Positions 32,227-43,109 of a stretch of 64,000 nt of DNA are shown piece after piece. The DNA lies in contig NC_087068.1 in the NCBI RefSeq assembly GCF_963678635.1, positions 47,569,785-47,633,784 of the forward strand, read 5' to 3'. A program made the position numbers and the translations under genes. The notes under the pieces are model-generated. The model did no database searches and had not been told where the DNA came from. It saw only the letters and a list, made by a program, of their open reading frames with translations. The DNA is from Symsagittifera roscoffensis. Lineage: Eukaryota; Xenacoelomorpha; Acoela; Convolutidae. The stretch's first letter is position 1. Each line of letters opens with the position of its first letter.

Positions 32227-35200
32227 AGTTTGATGATGCTAAAAAAATACATCAGGCTGGAAAAGGGACCATAAGGAAAAAACAATCGACTATTCTTCAC
32301 TTTTCTCCCTCATTTCATGAGCTTCAATTTGAAAAAAAAAATTAAGTAGTCGTTGTCATATTTGTAAAATTTAAAATTGACAAATTAAAAAAAAGTTATT
32401 CTGATTCCATAATTACTGAAACCATACGTCAAAGTATCATATATTTTGTCATAGAGAAATTTTTTATTGGATAAATATTTTCGTTTGGGAGATCGCAAAA
32501 CTGTGTATAAGCTTTTCAAAAAACATCAAACTGTTCTCCTCCAAAAGTTACAAGTTTCAAACTGTTTTTGTCATCTTTTTCAAAACTTACCCAACTAACA
32601 CAGAATCTGTTCCGTTTTTACCACCGCTCCCGTCATATTATAAAATTATAAACTAGCATGTTATAAAGGAAGCCAGAATTTGTTCACTTGAAAATATTTT
32701 AGATAAGCTTTCTTAAATTGATTTTCAGATAAAAAAAATCATCCCACGGGCTTTCTTTACAGGCACTTTTTTCACTCCCCGTACATTTGAATTACAGTTT
32801 TGAATAACTATTTTTACATTGTCATCATGTAGTGAAACTTTGCACTGTAAACAAACTAACAACTGTGATCAGATTTCTTTTTTTTCATCCTTCCAAGTTT
32901 CATTATGATAACACAACGTTTTTTTTTCAAAAATTGAATTTCAAATGAGGGCGATGAGGGAAAGAGGCGACTGCTTGTATTTCAAAGAAAATAACCAAAA
33001 AAATTCTACCATACTCAATAGTAATTACGGCTCTTTTTCCTTTCCCCCACCTGCAAATTTTTACATGTAAATTTGTTGACCACATTGTCTAATTGTTATG
33101 AAAATTTACATACAGACTAATAAGGCCACGACAAACATATTTGGTCTTCATACTCAACCTCGTAAAGCCACTCGTTACACTAATATATTGAAGCTTGTGT
33201 GAGGTGGGGGGGAAAAGGAAATAGAGCCGTAATTACTTTAAAAAACTTAGGTTAACTAAGAAGTTTTGAGCAACAAGATATGATATAAATTGAGTGTAAA
33301 GTTTTGTTTCGCATTAGGGATTTTTTTGTCCGCCACATTTTAGTTTAAATTTTCAAAAATTAGATCAAATTTAAAGGAAAGTTGGCTTGGTGATTAAACT
33401 AAGAACTGTGAACATAGTTTTGTTTACTAAGGAACATCACGCATGATAACATCACGTATAAAAACAGAAATTTTGGGTTTTTATCTTTTTCCCCCCACCT
33501 TTCAAATTCAAGTTTTCAAAAAAATCTAACATCAAAAAAATCAAGGAAAATTGGCATGGTGAAAAAATAATAATTGTGAATAAGTTTTTTCTTCATTCTT
33601 TACATCGTAACATCACGCATTTAGCCATAATAGCACAAAAAAAGAAACCACGAAAGAAAGAAATTTGAAAGGTGGAACAAAATTGCTCGCATCATGATGA
33701 AGCCCTGAATGTTCCTACTGCCTTTTAACGTCTATTGAGCAGAAATAACATGAAAAAGTTAAAAGTAATAAAAAGAAATTAATTTTTTTTTTTGAAAAAT
33801 TTGAAGTTTTTTGTGAAAACATCACCCCACACAACATATTAAGTAAAAAGTGAAAGATTTTGCTTCTATTTACAAATCAATTATGGCACATAAGCTTCCT
33901 TGAACCAGTTTGGAATAATTTCTAAGATGAGTTAAATCTCGCTTCCGCGTTAATAGCGCGAAATATATTGCGCATTAATTATCCCAAATTGGCCAAAATG
34001 ACCAAAGTGGCAATCTTTAAACCCCCATAACGTTACAAAAAATGATCAATATTTTCAAATATAAGCTCAGGACAACAATAGCTTTCGAATGATGTAAGAA
34101 ATTTTGTCAAAATGGCTAGTTAAAAAGTCGAAATTTGTCTGAAAAAAAACCCACACAGAGCACAAATGTTCTGTTACTTTGGTTACGAAAGTCGGAACAA
34201 TAAGTGGAGTAATTAAAGTGGAGTCATTTTAAATAAACTTTTGGAAAGAGCAACAAGACTGCTCGTATCAGGGCGAAACCCTGAATGTTCCGACTGCCTT
34301 TTAAGGTTTATGGAGCAGTAATAATATTTAAAAATTCAATGAAATAAAACAAAATCAAAAAAAAAAATTCAAAAATTTGAAATTTTTTATTAAAATCATC
34401 CCCCCACACGCCATACAAAGTACATAACATTAGATTTCGCTCCTTGTAACAAGCCAATTATGGCACATAAGCTTCTTTTAACCAATTTGGAACGATTTCT
34501 AAGACGGATTAACTCTCCGCTTACGCGTTAATAGCGCGAAATATATCGCGCGTTAATTGTCCCAAATTGGCCAAAATGGCAATCTTTAAACCCCCGTAAC
34601 TTTACGAAAAATGATCACAGGTAAAATATCTTTTCAAATTTGAGCTCAGGACAACAATACCTTTCGAATGATGTAAAAAATTTCAGTCAAAAATGGCTAG
34701 TTAAAAAGTCGAAATTTGTCTGAAGAAAAAAAAAACCCACCCCGAGCACAAATATTCCGTTACTTTCGTATCGAAAGTCGGAACAATAAATGGAAATGTA
34801 AGTGGGGGATAGCCTATAGCAACAACTTTTGATTAAGTAACTGAGCAGTTAAAGTAGGCTCAAAGCGCGTTTAGGATAATGCCTAGCAAAACCGCTTGGA
34901 ACAATGCTTTTTATGGGCTAGAGCACGATTGTATATCCGTCTTTCAGGTATTGGTTTGAATTAAAGTAAAAACCCCGAGCGTATATAATTCTCATTTTTT
35001 GAACAACGGAACGAAAAAATATAAGCCCGTAAGATGTTTTTTTTCTATCCTGAATTCAAGATCAATTTATACCCTTAGTAATTTAATTCTTCGAATATTC
35101 CAAATGGACCAATTAATTCGCCTTTGTTCAATTTGGAGTCAATTCAGCTAAGAATAGTTTGTCACACCAAAAATATGTGCACGTAGTAATAAAAAAATGG

Positions 35201-38200
35201 AAAAAACAATCACATGGTAAACCTCACTTTGGAAACAAAAGTTCTACTTTTTTATTGTAGTGAAATAAATTTCTTTTGAAAACTGTTATTTTGATCGACT
35301 ACATTGATCTCAAGGAAAAACTACCTTGAGAATAATCATAAAATAACTATTACGTAATCAATTCAAAAACCTAAAATGACCTGCCAATTTAGCTGCTTGG
35401 TCGGAACAGTCTAAGCAGCATACAGAGAAAAAGTTTAAATACAGCAAGCTGTTTTTCTTCATTTTAAAGCTTTGTCAACTTCTCATCAAAGTTTTCGTTT
35501 TAGTTTTTTTCAAAGAAACCGATACAAAATGTATGTTTAGCTAAGTTGATTTTCTATTCGCAAAATTGTATCTTTTTAACTAACCCTGTATGGCAAAATT
35601 TTTTATACCGTTTGATGAAAATGGATGCCTTGAGCTCAAATTCAAAAAGTGTCAGTTCACCCTCACCCCTTGATGATTTTTATAAAAATATATGGTTTTC
35701 AAAATTGCCATTTTTGCCATTTGGCATAATTAATTGAACTGTTTGGCACACAATTGGCAGACAAGAAAAAAAATTACCTCCCAAAAAATAGGTCGGAGAA
35801 AAATGTTATGTGTTTGTTTTTGTGAGTTTGTTTATGTGTGTTAGTTTTTGTTGCAGTGACCGGACAGAGGCCAAGTATGGCAACATCATGTACGACAGAA
35901 GAGTGGTCCGGGGAAACACCTACGCTCAACACACCCTCCCAGTCGTGAGTGCTTTCTTTACAATTTCTTCATAAACTAACCTAAAACTTGGGTTTTTCTT
36001 TTTCCCCTATATTTGGACTTCATTAAAATGTTAAAAATACTTTAAAATTGTCACGGAGCATTGAAATTTGGCCAGGTGAACAAACTAGCTGTTTTTAAAA
36101 GTTTTTTCTCATGTTGCTCATCAAAGCATCACGTGTTTAGCCATAATTACCCTCGAAACAACTATGAAAATTGTAATTTGAAATGTGTGTGGGAAGGGAA
36201 TTAGTCGAAAATAACCAGAGCTTGCTTCACATAAAATTTTGAATGTTTTATAAGATAATTTTCAAGACATGAATGTTGTAGAAATTAAGTCGGTGTTTTA
36301 ATGATTCCCTTGAAAAAATTAAGTAAAAAATTGTGAGATCTGAGAATGGCGAGATGTGTGAACAAACTCTAGATGCGCGCCTGCTGCAATAGTAAAATAT
36401 GTTGAAATATTTGTTTTCCTCATGTAGACTGCACAACCCGACCCCATAGAAATCCAGCGGCAGCAGGAGGCGAGGAGACGCACCATCGCCCGCAAGAGGG
36501 CCAAGGACCAGCTGAAGCCACGCTCGCCCGAGCCAGTGGAGGGCCGCAAACACATCAACGTCCAGACCGAACTATATCTGGAGGAGCTAAGTGACAGAGT
36601 ACGTTAGATTTAAAATTTTAATGCATACAACTGGACGTTGTTTTGATAGAAAAAAAAAATCACTTTCTTCTCAGAAAAAGATTTTTTTTTTTTGGAAAAA
36701 ACATTAAGAGTGTGGATATTCGACGATTCATTTCGACTAAGCCAGTTATTCAGACATGCATTTGTTTGTTCTTGTTTTTTTTTGCTATTTCTAATCATGG
36801 TTCATCTAAAAAATTGTTTGATCACCATTTTTCATCACAGAAAGGATGAAAAATTAAAATGTTTATCTTTTTTTTTATTCGATTCACTTTTAGTTTTTCT
36901 TGGTGTTGATTTGTTCACTGTTCTGTGTGTAGGTGGAAGAGAGTGACATTGCGGTGCAGACTGATGCATTCCTGGACAGACCCCCCACTCCCCTCTTCAT
37001 TCCCGCCAAGACAGGCATGGATGTGGAGACACAAATCGAAGAGGGAGACGTGAGTTATTTTTGTAACATAATACAACTGAAGAAAGTCCAATACCTCAAT
37101 AAAATTATGACTTTTTTCGACACACCCCATTCCCTTCCCAGCTCCTTTCAAAGCTTTTTCACATTTGTCATATCTGCTGAACAAACGCCCCAAAAAAGTG
37201 AACTCCCCCCACCCCACACGGAAAAAGTTGAGGCCACATCCCACCTATCCTCCGAGGATAAACATGATGCTCTTTAAATCGCCCTTTTTTGTTTCATGGG
37301 TTTTGTTGCGTGTAGTTGTTTGACTTTGACGTGGAAGTGGGTCCAATTCTGGAAGTGTTGGTTGGGAAGACACTGGAGCAGAGTCTTCTGGAGGTGATGG
37401 AGGAGGAGGAGTTGGCCAATCTGAGACAGCAACAAAGGTCATTCGAACAACTCAGAAATGCCGAACTAGTCGAACAACAGAGGCTGGAGGAACAGGAGAG
37501 GAGACACAGCGAGGAGAAGGTATGCTTGAACACGCGCAAACAGCACAAAATGTTCCGAGCGTATGTTACCAACTTGTGATAAGGAAAACAAAACATATTT
37601 TCAGACATTTACCATAAGTTTACGCGTAGGGATAATTAATAATGGGCGAGTTTCGTTAAAATAATCATTTTTTTTTTGAAATTGTACGTAAAAATCAAGC
37701 CGTCATATACAGTATAGATCCCTCAGCCAAGTAACAAAAAATATAACACCCCCTTTTCTCGCTTCCAAACTATAATTTCAAATATTTATGCTGCGATTAA
37801 AGATTTGAAGAATTAGAAAATGGCGAATATATTCCACATCACAAAATCAAAAGCTTGGTTCATTCCGGCGTGGGTCTTTTTCCAGAGTCAGCCTTTAGTT
37901 TTATTTTGAGATGACTGGGTATGAGAACTTCGTATCGTTTCAGCTGCGTAGATTGAACCAGCAGCGAGAGGTGTTGAACAAGGAGAAAGAGACGGCTGAC
38001 AAATTAGCCGCTAGAGCATTCGCCCAGAGCTACCTTTCAGACCTCATTCCATCTGTCTTCGGCAACCTCACTGACCATGGCTTCTTCTATGACCCAGTGG
38101 AGAGAGATGTGGATGAGTCATTCATTCCATGGCTCATGGACCGAGTAGTGGACAAGTTGGAGTCACTAATCATCGGAAGAACGGTCATGGACGGTGAGTC

Positions 38201-41200
38201 ATTCTCACCCTTTTCCTGAAGCATGGTTGCCGTGCAATTATCTTGCAAGTATGGCTTTCTTGCAAAATACTTGTAAAAACCCTTTTTAAGGAGGTTATGT
38301 TTGAGTTTATAATATACCGCAAAAATATGTTTGCAAGATCTTGTAAGATCAAAATATTAGCTGTAAGGCTGACGGTTTTTTGGCGTCTCGGTCTACTTTT
38401 TGGTATTCTTTCGAAAAATCTAGAAAAACCAACATCTTGGAAATTGCTAGATAATATCTCAAAGCCTCAGTTTTACCGCAGATGAGCTTCAACTTATTGA
38501 AAATACCGCGGATGAACTTCACTTCACTGCCCATTCACTTAATTGTTGTAGCTAAAATAAAAAGATGAATTTTCAAAAAATTTAGGATTTTTATTTATCG
38601 AATCTTTTTGGCTTTTGTGATTTTTTTTGCATCTGGTAAAAGGCGCAATTAATTTTAGTTCGGTCGCACCAATCGCGGTTTACTTTCTCTTGGACACATT
38701 GCCTCGGTCTGCAAAGTCTGGAAACAACAAATTTTGGTCGCGGTGGTCTGAAAATATCCAATTTTGATTATGGCAACCTGGAAATGCTACCACTTGGCCA
38801 AAATCAGACTCCACAAAATTGCTAATTTTTTTTATCTTCTTTGCTATTTTGAACTCACAAACAAATAGCTAAAACACTGTACCGCTCAAAAGCTTGAAAA
38901 TGCTCCAAAAAAGGGGGATTTTCTGGAATCCGCAATAGCATTTACAAGTCCGGAACAGTTTGTGGAATCCACAAACAAATAATAAAATTTAGGCATAAAC
39001 ACATGAACCCACTATAATCCCAAATAATGACCTAATTCGGTGATTGTGTTTCCCAAATCATCAATCCAATGTTTTCAGATTAACCAATTATTCAGATTTG
39101 TTCCTGGATTTAGCTGACAATGGTTAGGTCTTTGGTCTTAAATTCCGCATTGCTAGATAACAAATCAAAGTTCTAATTGTTAACCTTTGGTTTGCAGCAG
39201 TAATAAGCAAAATTGCTGAGTCCACTTACAATTTGCGGAATCCGCGTACATTTGCGGATTCCATTAACATTTTTTGGACAAAACAAATGTGCCGACAAAA
39301 TTTATGTTACAGGCGTTTGTACGCGCAATCCAAGAGAATTTTGTGAGTGGAATCCACTTGTGTTTTGGAACAATTTTAAAGATTTGTCTCTGGAATCAAG
39401 GAAAATACATACTTAAAATTTTGTGCCAATCGAGTGCATAGTTTAGCCTCGTAATGAAAGCAAAATTTTCGTCAAAAAGTAGTCGTTTATAAAAAGTCAA
39501 TATATGCCAGTTAAAGTCGATCACAAATAATTCGTCGCTTTCTTCCCAATTCGTGACACTAATTTTAGACGCGATGATTATTTTGTTGTTCTAGGAATTA
39601 TCCGGGAAGTCGTGAGCAAGAGGGAAGCTTCCTTCGTGGCGCTAAGTAGACAACAGACAGGAATCAAACTGGTACATACCTTGCTATTTATATTAACTTT
39701 AAATACTACGGATTTAATGGACAGAAATTCAACACAGGGGCAGGTTTAGGGGAAAATTTTACAAAATAACCTTTAAAAGGTCGACAAAATATATGAAAAT
39801 TTTTGAAACTCTGCCCCTCGTCGTGAAAATTGTAGATCGCCCCTGATTCAGCAAGTCAAATTGAGTGGGATTGCCCGAAATAAACTGATTTGAAGCAGTG
39901 ATTAGGTTCTTTTTTGAATTCCTTGATTTTTTACATGTGTTCGGTTAACTAAATTAACTTAATAATCATGGAATAAATGTCTTTTTAGTTCATCGAGTGT
40001 CTTTTTTCATCCTGAATTATTTTGTTTTTTATTATTTCCTTTTGATTTGTGATCTCCATTTTTGTTTCATTTTTTTCTTTTTGTTGAGTTTCTTTCGTTT
40101 GCGCGCCAATTAGGTCCGCCTTTCTGACATCGAGAAAGCACGCGACAGAGTAAGTTCATCATAATCATAGACTCAAAGGAGGATCTTGTTGACTACCCCA
40201 CCCCCCTATTGCAAAACGGGAAAATTAATTACAAGGTACGAAATTGTCATGCGCCTAACCGTTAACTTAGTCATGTCCCGTGTTGACCTTCGTACACAAG
40301 AAATGCTTGCGATAGAATTACATACAAAAAAATGCTCATTTCACAATTTCATACACGGAGTGGAGTGTATGGATAAAAATTAATCATACAGTTCTCGGGT
40401 ACATCGACGGAGATGGATATTTTTTGCCATAATTTTTAGTCAACAAGATCCTCAAAAAGTGCAAGAAGACTACCCGAATTGTTAATTCATTTTTAGTCGG
40501 GTACGATACAATCAAAACTGCTGCATCTGTATAGTTTTACTTTTATAGAACTTTCCAGTTATTCTGCTACTTGTTCTACCATCATCTTAAATGGAAAATA
40601 TGACATAATTTTTGGCATAGATAAAGTGATCTAGCCAAAAACAAGTCCGTTTGAGATTTGTGGATTCATTTTTTTTCAAACTTTTTTTCCAGCGCAATTT
40701 TAGTTCAAATTCAAGAAAAAGATGGATAAATATAGCTTGGTCTATGTACTGGAGGGAAGGGGGGATGGTGAGGGGATATTAACTTGATCCTTGAACCCAA
40801 GCAACCGATGATTTTTGAAAGGAAATCTTTTGTACTTCCTGCAAACTTAGAAGGGCGGCTTATGCTACAATAATAGTACCCTTCAAAATAGATAGATTAG
40901 TTCCTTCCTCGTGTGCATGCTTACTGTTTCCTTTTAGTATCTTTTTGACATTTGATACTCTTAATGGTGGATTTCACGTCATTTCATCGGAATAAGTCTC
41001 TTGTTTCTGTCTCCGATTTTGTAAACGCTAATTAGGCGTGGGTTTTTACTGTCAAGATTAATTCAAATTTTGATGATTTTTTACAAAACTTCCCCGTAAA
41101 AGAAAAGATTTTCGAGATAACAGATTTGATTTTCAAGAAAAACCTCTATGTAGAAATAACTTCATACGTGTTGCCTCTCCAACTATAACAATTTTTTTAA

Positions 41201-42903
41201 AAAAATAGGTAGTTTTAAAATAAGGTAAATTGTGAAAACTGTAAATACGCCCCAATTACGTGTTATGAAGCAGAGTTGCTAAGAAAATTGCAAAAACCCT
41301 ATTAAAAAAATCGAGAAAAAAATCTTTTTAAGTTAATTTTTTTTCGGATTTTTTCCTATGTAAAGGTTGATTGAATCATGCTTAATCTGCAAGAATGAGC
41401 TGTAGTTACATCTAAATAAACATGAAAAATTACATCACAAACTAGGCATCATCAAAATCAGTGTAATCAATTTGATTTGAAAATCAAAAAATATCAGAAC
41501 AATTTTGGAAGTGGTGGGAAAAAAATTGATGATGAATGAGTTTTCTCAACTCTAATCGGACTAATTTTTGCAGACGTTTATATGTACACCGCTTCAAACT
41601 GAGTTTTTTTTTCTAACCGAATTGAGTTCTAAGAAAAGGTAAGTTTATAAGGTTCATAGTGTTTCGCTACTGCATGTTCGTTATATAGCTGAAAATCAAA
41701 AGACCCTGTGTTGTCGGAATGCTAATATTGAAAGAAAATTGTTTTGCTTTTTTATTGCAAGACATGCCTTAGATTTCCAAGAAAAAAGCAAGAAAATTAA
41801 ACTAAAATAAAAAATTCAATGTTGTTTTATAACGTTTCGATGCAATTTAGGAATCGGAGCCGAATGTTGCTGTCGCAGTGCCGGAGCCTGCGCCCTCCAG
41901 TGCAGCCGGCATGTCTGTGTCCGGAGCGGAGGGAGGCGAGACGGGGGCGGATGAAACTTCAACTGTGGACGAGGGGGCGGCCCAGAATGCGACAAACAAC
42001 GACGAAGAAGATCCGAGTACTGAACAGGCGGCCGACGATGACGTCACGAAAGCCGATGATGAAGAGGTAGAAACTCACATTAAGCTTCCTAATATGTAAA
42101 AACGTTTCAATGACAATGCTCTCTAAAATACTAACAAGACTGATCGTATCAGGGCGAATCCCTCAATATTCCGACTGCCTTTGTTCCAGGAGCAAAAATC
42201 GTTTTTAAAAGAACTATGAAAAGTTTATTTTTCAAAAAAAAACATGAAAAATTTATTTAAAAAATGAAGACGGCAAATTATTAAATAGACCAAATAGCAT
42301 GCCCCACTTCAATTAAGAAAAATTTCTAAGAGGGAACAAAATTGCTGGTATATCCCAACCATGCTAGATGTTCCGATTCTTCTTTAAGAACAATTTTAAA
42401 AGATTTAGATTGAAAAATTTTCTTTCGTTTTTTTTTCTTCATTCCAACCCCTTACACGCTAATACGGGGTGTATTAGGCGTCCTGTATCCTAATACTAGG
42501 ACAAATTGAAATGTCTCAATTCAATTTGAAACGCATAAGTTTGCTTACGCATGTCATAAAAAACACAACTTTTATCCCATATTGGCCAAATTAACAATTT
42601 TTAAACCCCGTAAATTTAGAGAAAAAATCATCACAGGTAAACTTTTTTTTAATTTGAGCCCCGGACAACAAAATCTTTCAGATAGTATGGAAAATTCTGT
42701 CAAAAACGCTAAGTTAAATAACCTAAAACTGACCGAATAAAAAATCACCCCAAGCATAAGTATTCCTCATTTTCTTTGAAAGTCGAAACAATAATGCCCA
42801 TATGGCATCACTTATTACGATCTTTTAAGAATTTGTAAAAGATTTTTTTTTGTTTGTGTTCAAAAGTGCCATTTGGTTGTTTCAGGGTAAAGATGACGAA
42901 TGA
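31924..42903 (+). CDS. RSPH3: Radial spoke head protein 3 (RSPH3), full coding span
   Basis: Ten coding exons: 31924-32036, 35857-35944, 36428-36598, 36933-37049, 37316-37519, 37944-38193, 39595-39671, 40114-40149, 41851-42066, 42886-42903. All junctions are GT-AG and every phase agrees, giving 429 aa. RSPH3 is the axonemal A-kinase anchoring subunit that forms the radial-spoke stalk as a dimer and docks it on doublet microtubules of motile cilia. Visible hallmarks: GNIMYDRRVVRGNTYA (residues ~46-61), EPVEGRKHINVQTELYLEEL, VQTDAFLDRPPTPLFIPAKT, the amphipathic helix ILEVLVGKTLEQSLLEVMEE (174-193, the RII-type docking helix), a Glu/Arg-rich coiled coil, and ARAFAQSYLSDLIPSVFGNL (254-273, the DPY-30-type docking helix). 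An acidic Ala/Glu tail ends GKDDE. The start is the first ATG after an in-frame TAA at 31909. Exons are GC-richer than the introns. Confidence 0.97.
33029..33228. mobile_element. Family D MITE, copy 2
   Basis: Ends GGCTCTTTTTCCTTTCCCC and GGGGAAAAGGAAATAGAGCC, flanked on both sides by an exact GTAATTAC (33021-33028 and 33229-33236), an 8-bp target duplication that is itself palindromic. Lies in RSPH3 intron 1. Confidence 0.85.
33335..33655 (+). repeat. Family C, two tandem copies
   Basis: Two ~150-bp relatives at about 33335-33465 and 33480-33650 share CCCCACCTTTCAAATTCAAG-like starts, GGAAAATTGGCATGGTGAA and ACATCACGCATTTAGCCATA. A third copy lies at 35990-36165. Confidence 0.6.
33676..34200 (+). 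mobile_element. Family B element, copy B10
   Basis: Starts AACAAAATTGCTCGCATCAT, has the centre TTCCGCGTTAATAGCGCG and ends ACGAAAGTCGGAACAA. More diverged than its neighbour 50 bp downstream. Confidence 0.8.
34252..34786 (+). mobile_element. Family B element, reference copy B11
   Basis: Complete and well preserved, 535 bp, from AACAAGACTGCTCGTATCAG to TCGAAAGTCGGAACAA. The same 3' landmarks as B1 (GCTCAGGACAACAATACCTT, CACCCCGAGCACAAATATTC) are retained almost unchanged, which points to recent spread. Confidence 0.88.
35857..35944 (+). CDS. RSPH3: RSPH3 coding exon 2
   Basis: Residues 38-67. Contains the family signature YGNIMYDRRVVRGNTYA, nearly invariant from algae to human. Acceptor TTGTTGCAG, donor GTC/GTGAGT. 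Confidence 0.95.
35990..36165 (+). repeat. Family C, third copy
   Basis: TTTTTCCCCTATATTTGG, GGCCAGGTGAACAAACTAGC and GCATCACGTGTTTAGCCATA match the 33.3-33.6 kb pair. In RSPH3 intron 2. Confidence 0.5.
36428..36598 (+). CDS. RSPH3: RSPH3 coding exon 3
   Basis: 57 codons in phase 0 (residues 68-124): a basic coiled segment (IQRQQEARRRTIARKRAKDQ), then SPEPVEGRKHINVQTELYLE. Donor AGA/GTACGT. Confidence 0.95.
36933..37049 (+). CDS. RSPH3: RSPH3 coding exon 4
   Basis: 39 codons, phase 0 (residues 125-163): AVQTDAFLDRPPTPLFIPAK followed by TGMDVETQIEEGD, a block strongly conserved in RSP3 proteins. Acceptor GTGTGTAG, donor GAC/GTGAGT. Confidence 0.95.
37316..37519 (+). CDS. RSPH3: RSPH3 coding exon 5 (RII-type docking helix)
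   Basis: 68 codons, phase 0 (residues 164-231). LFDFDVEVGPILEVLVGKTL leads into the amphipathic helix EQSLLEVMEEEEL, then a Gln/Glu/Arg coiled coil (AELVEQQRLEEQERRHSEEK). This helix binds RIIa-fold spoke proteins in Chlamydomonas RSP3. Donor AAG/GTATGC. Confidence 0.96.
37944..38193 (+). CDS. RSPH3: RSPH3 coding exon 6 (DPY-30-type docking helix)
   Basis: 83 codons plus one base (residues 232-315). Coiled coil (LNQQREVLNKEKETADKL) followed by AARAFAQSYLSDLIPSVFGN, the second docking helix, and FFYDPVERDVDESFIPWLMD. Donor GACG/GTGAGT. Intron 6 (1.4 kb) carries the family E1 repeat. Confidence 0.96.
38830..39470 (+). repeat. Family E element, copy E1 (GGAATCCGC repeats)
   Basis: Shares ACTGTACCGCTCAAAA, GGAACAGTTTGTGGAATC, ACAAATGTGCCGACAA, TGTTACAGGCGTTTGTACGC and GCCTCGTAATG with the 45.7-46.6 kb copy in the same order. 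The quasi-palindrome GCGGAATCCGC recurs inside. Located in RSPH3 intron 6. Confidence 0.75.
39595..39671 (+). CDS. RSPH3: RSPH3 coding exon 7
   Basis: Completes Gly315 and encodes IIREVVSKREASFVALSRQQ then TGIKL, phase 0 at the end. Acceptor GTTCTAG, donor CTG/GTACAT. The following intron holds a 111-bp family A element 63 bp after the donor. Confidence 0.9.
39735..39845 (+). mobile_element. Family A MITE, internally deleted copy A6
   Basis: CAGGGGCAGGTTTAGGGG to GTAGATCGCCCCTG, only 111 bp, keeping AAAAGGTCGACAAAAT. Flanks ATTCAACA (39727-39734) and ATTCAGCA (39846-39853) match at 7 of 8. In RSPH3 intron 7. Confidence 0.85.
40114..40149 (+). CDS. RSPH3: RSPH3 coding exon 8 (12-codon microexon)
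   Basis: Encodes VRLSDIEKARDR, phase 0 at both ends, acceptor CCAATTAG and donor AGA/GTAAGT. Being in phase, it could be skipped without frame loss. Real use is not provable from sequence, but the peptide continues the charged helical style. Confidence 0.75.
41851..42066 (+). CDS. RSPH3: RSPH3 coding exon 9 (acidic, low-complexity tail)
   Basis: 72 codons, phase 0: ESEPNVAVAVPEPAPSSAAG, then Gly/Glu/Thr and Asp/Glu-rich sequence ending DDDVTKADDEE. Acidic variable tails are usual in RSPH3. The exon is markedly GC-richer than its flanks, and several other frames are open as shadows. Donor GAG/GTAGAA is weaker than the others. Confidence 0.82.
42133..42791 (+). mobile_element. Two family B copies in tandem (RSPH3 intron 9)
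   Basis: A truncated copy starts at 42133 (AACAAGACTGATCGTATCAG). A second starts near 42335 (AACAAAATTGCTGGTATATC) and runs to the right end at 42791 (AAAGTCGAAACAA). The second is of the diverged subfamily (CACCCCAAGCATAAGTATTC). Confidence 0.7.
42886..42903 (+). CDS. RSPH3: RSPH3 coding exon 10 (stop)
   Basis: GKDDE and TGA after acceptor TGGTTGTTTCAG; the phase agrees with exon 9. AATAAA lies at 43103-43108, about 200 bp downstream, as a likely polyadenylation signal. Confidence 0.75.
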   Translation, partial: GKDDE

Positions 42904-43102
42904 TCCCTCCAATCAAAATGAATTGCCCAATGAGAACCTGCTCTACAAATCCGAAACTGTCTCTTAGCTTCAAAAGATTTTAAATTTTAAATTTGTAAAA
43001 GAATTCAAACCGTGCATATATTTGTTGCATTTTGAAAATTCTACCGCTTTTTGAATGCAAAATTTGACCAACTATGCGAAGTCAGATTGAAATGAGAGTA
43101 GA

Positions 43103-43108
43103 AATAAA
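43103..43108 (+). terminator. Likely RSPH3 polyadenylation signal
   Basis: AATAAA about 200 bp after the RSPH3 stop, the first canonical hexamer downstream. Confidence 0.5.
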
Positions 43109-43109
43109 T

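Noticed and set aside
37911-38219. RSPH3 exon 6 starting at the ATG at 37911
   Set aside because: Homology begins at the acceptor CGTTTCAG (37943) and the preceding exon's phase requires splicing there; the upstream codons are intronic.
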